Source: Guyparkeria hydrothermalis (GTDB lineage Bacteria; Pseudomonadota; Gammaproteobacteria; Halothiobacillales; Halothiobacillaceae). Taken from it: a DNA stretch of 64,000 nucleotides. The stretch lies in assembly GCF_023555385.1 (NCBI RefSeq), contig NZ_JAJSED010000001.1:1647501-1711500 (forward strand). Reading direction: 5' to 3'. Below the pieces are notes generated by a model that ran no database searches, had not been told where the DNA came from, and saw only the letters and a list, made by a program, of their open reading frames with translations. Of the stretch, positions 63,570 to 64,000 are shown piece after piece; the first letter of the stretch is position 1; each line of letters begins with the position of its first letter. A program made the translations under genes and the position numbers.

Positions 63570-64000
63570 TCAATTCTGACCACTGGCATCTGCACCACCA
63601 AACAACTCGTCAATCAATGGCTCGATCTTGCTGCGTGTCGGACCGAACTTGTCCATCCGGCCGCCGCCGTTGCGGGCGTCGTACGTGGCTCGACCTTCAA
63701 GACCCTCGCGGTCGTAGACCTGGATATCGGCATAGGAGAGGTACATCGCCATATCCCAGCGCCAGTTGGCGGTGTATTCGAGGAAGTGCGAGCAGTCCGC
63801 CGGGCGTTCTCCGGAATAGACCTCGGTGGTCAGGCCGTGCGCCTCGATCAGTTCGCACATGGTCGGCTCGAACCCGTCCATGAGCACGGCGGGGTTGGTT
63901 TCTACGCAGACGCGCTCGATATTCGCGTCCGTTACCGGCTGGACGGACTGCGTGATGGAGCAGCCCATCAGTCCCAACGTCATCCCTGCAGCCGCGGCCG
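63570..64000 (-). CDS. Sbal_3080-family lipoprotein (5' end beyond window)
   Basis: A small exported lipoprotein. The frame is open to the window edge, where AAAAGMTLGLMGC reads as the end of a signal peptide with a lipobox Cys; the true start lies outside. The mature part begins SITQSVQPVTDANIERVCVETNPAVLMDG. It contains YTANWRWDMAMYLSYADIQVYD and RNGGGRMDKFGPTRSKIEPLIDELF, which I recognise from the Sbal_3080 lipoprotein family. Function is unknown. An inner ATG at 63983 is only an internal methionine of the signal sequence. Confidence 0.75.
   Translation of the reverse strand, partial: AAAAGMTLGLMGCSITQSVQPVTDANIERVCVETNPAVLMDGFEPTMCELIEAHGLTTEVYSGERPADCSHFLEYTANWRWDMAMYLSYADIQVYDREGLEGRATYDARNGGGRMDKFGPTRSKIEPLIDELFGGADASGQN

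Overview
The window is a GC-rich chromosomal segment of a gammaproteobacterium. Support comes from rplU-rpmA-obgE-proB synteny, PII-type nitrogen control (glnD, ntrBC), phoBR, a succinylase-type lysine pathway (dapC, dapD, dapE), Fe-S insertion protein ErpA and several small soluble c-type cytochromes. A Chromatiales-like, possibly sulfur-oxidising or halophilic, lineage would fit, but that is inference and no rRNA gene is present to test it. Most of the window is ordinary housekeeping sequence on both strands.

Layout. 1-6.9 kb: a truncated M23 endopeptidase, anmK, citrate synthase, erpA, argC and a ClC chloride protein. 7-12.5 kb: a TlpA-like thioredoxin lipoprotein, a pair of structured repeats, then map-glnD-rluA and a VOC protein. 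12.5-15.5 kb: dapC and dapD, separated by two inverted structured repeats. 15.5-19.3 kb: a methyltransferase, phoBR behind a Pho-box promoter, and nadC. 19.3-21.3 kb: a small cytochrome c, an ArsC-like protein and dapE. 21.3-25.9 kb: proB, obgE, rpmA, rplU and an unusual lysine 2,3-aminomutase-like radical SAM enzyme. 26.1-33.4 kb: a copper/silver-type CusCBA efflux operon with a small Cys/His leader protein upstream and a convergent DUF302 protein. 33.5-39.4 kb: an FMN-dependent glutamate-synthase-like protein, rmuC, ribF, murJ. 39.4-41.2 kb: an A/T-richer island with an AbiV-family abortive-infection gene and a small membrane protein, with integron attC-like sites. 41.2-46 kb: a TesA-type esterase, an ABC ATPase/FtsX-type permease pair and a solitary ParA. 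46-49.5 kb: ntrBC with a sigma-54-like promoter and a DUF4124 protein. 49.5-55.9 kb: purEK, SirB2, a CbiM-like permease, a cytochrome c, fetAB and a three-haem cytochrome c. 55.9-61.7 kb: recG, a two-sensor GGDEF protein and an MFS transporter. 61.7-64 kb: a second pair of structured repeats with a REP doublet between them, a HARE-HTH/GIY-YIG nuclease and a lipoprotein cut by the window end.

The most interesting material is non-coding. Two unrelated repeat families each occur as inverted, convergent pairs whose stems differ in sequence between copies but stay paired, while loops and linkers are conserved. That is the signature of selection on a folded RNA or single-stranded DNA. The second point of interest is accessory defence: an AbiV gene in a cassette-like, integrase-less island, and a HARE-HTH/GIY-YIG nuclease next to the second repeat cluster.
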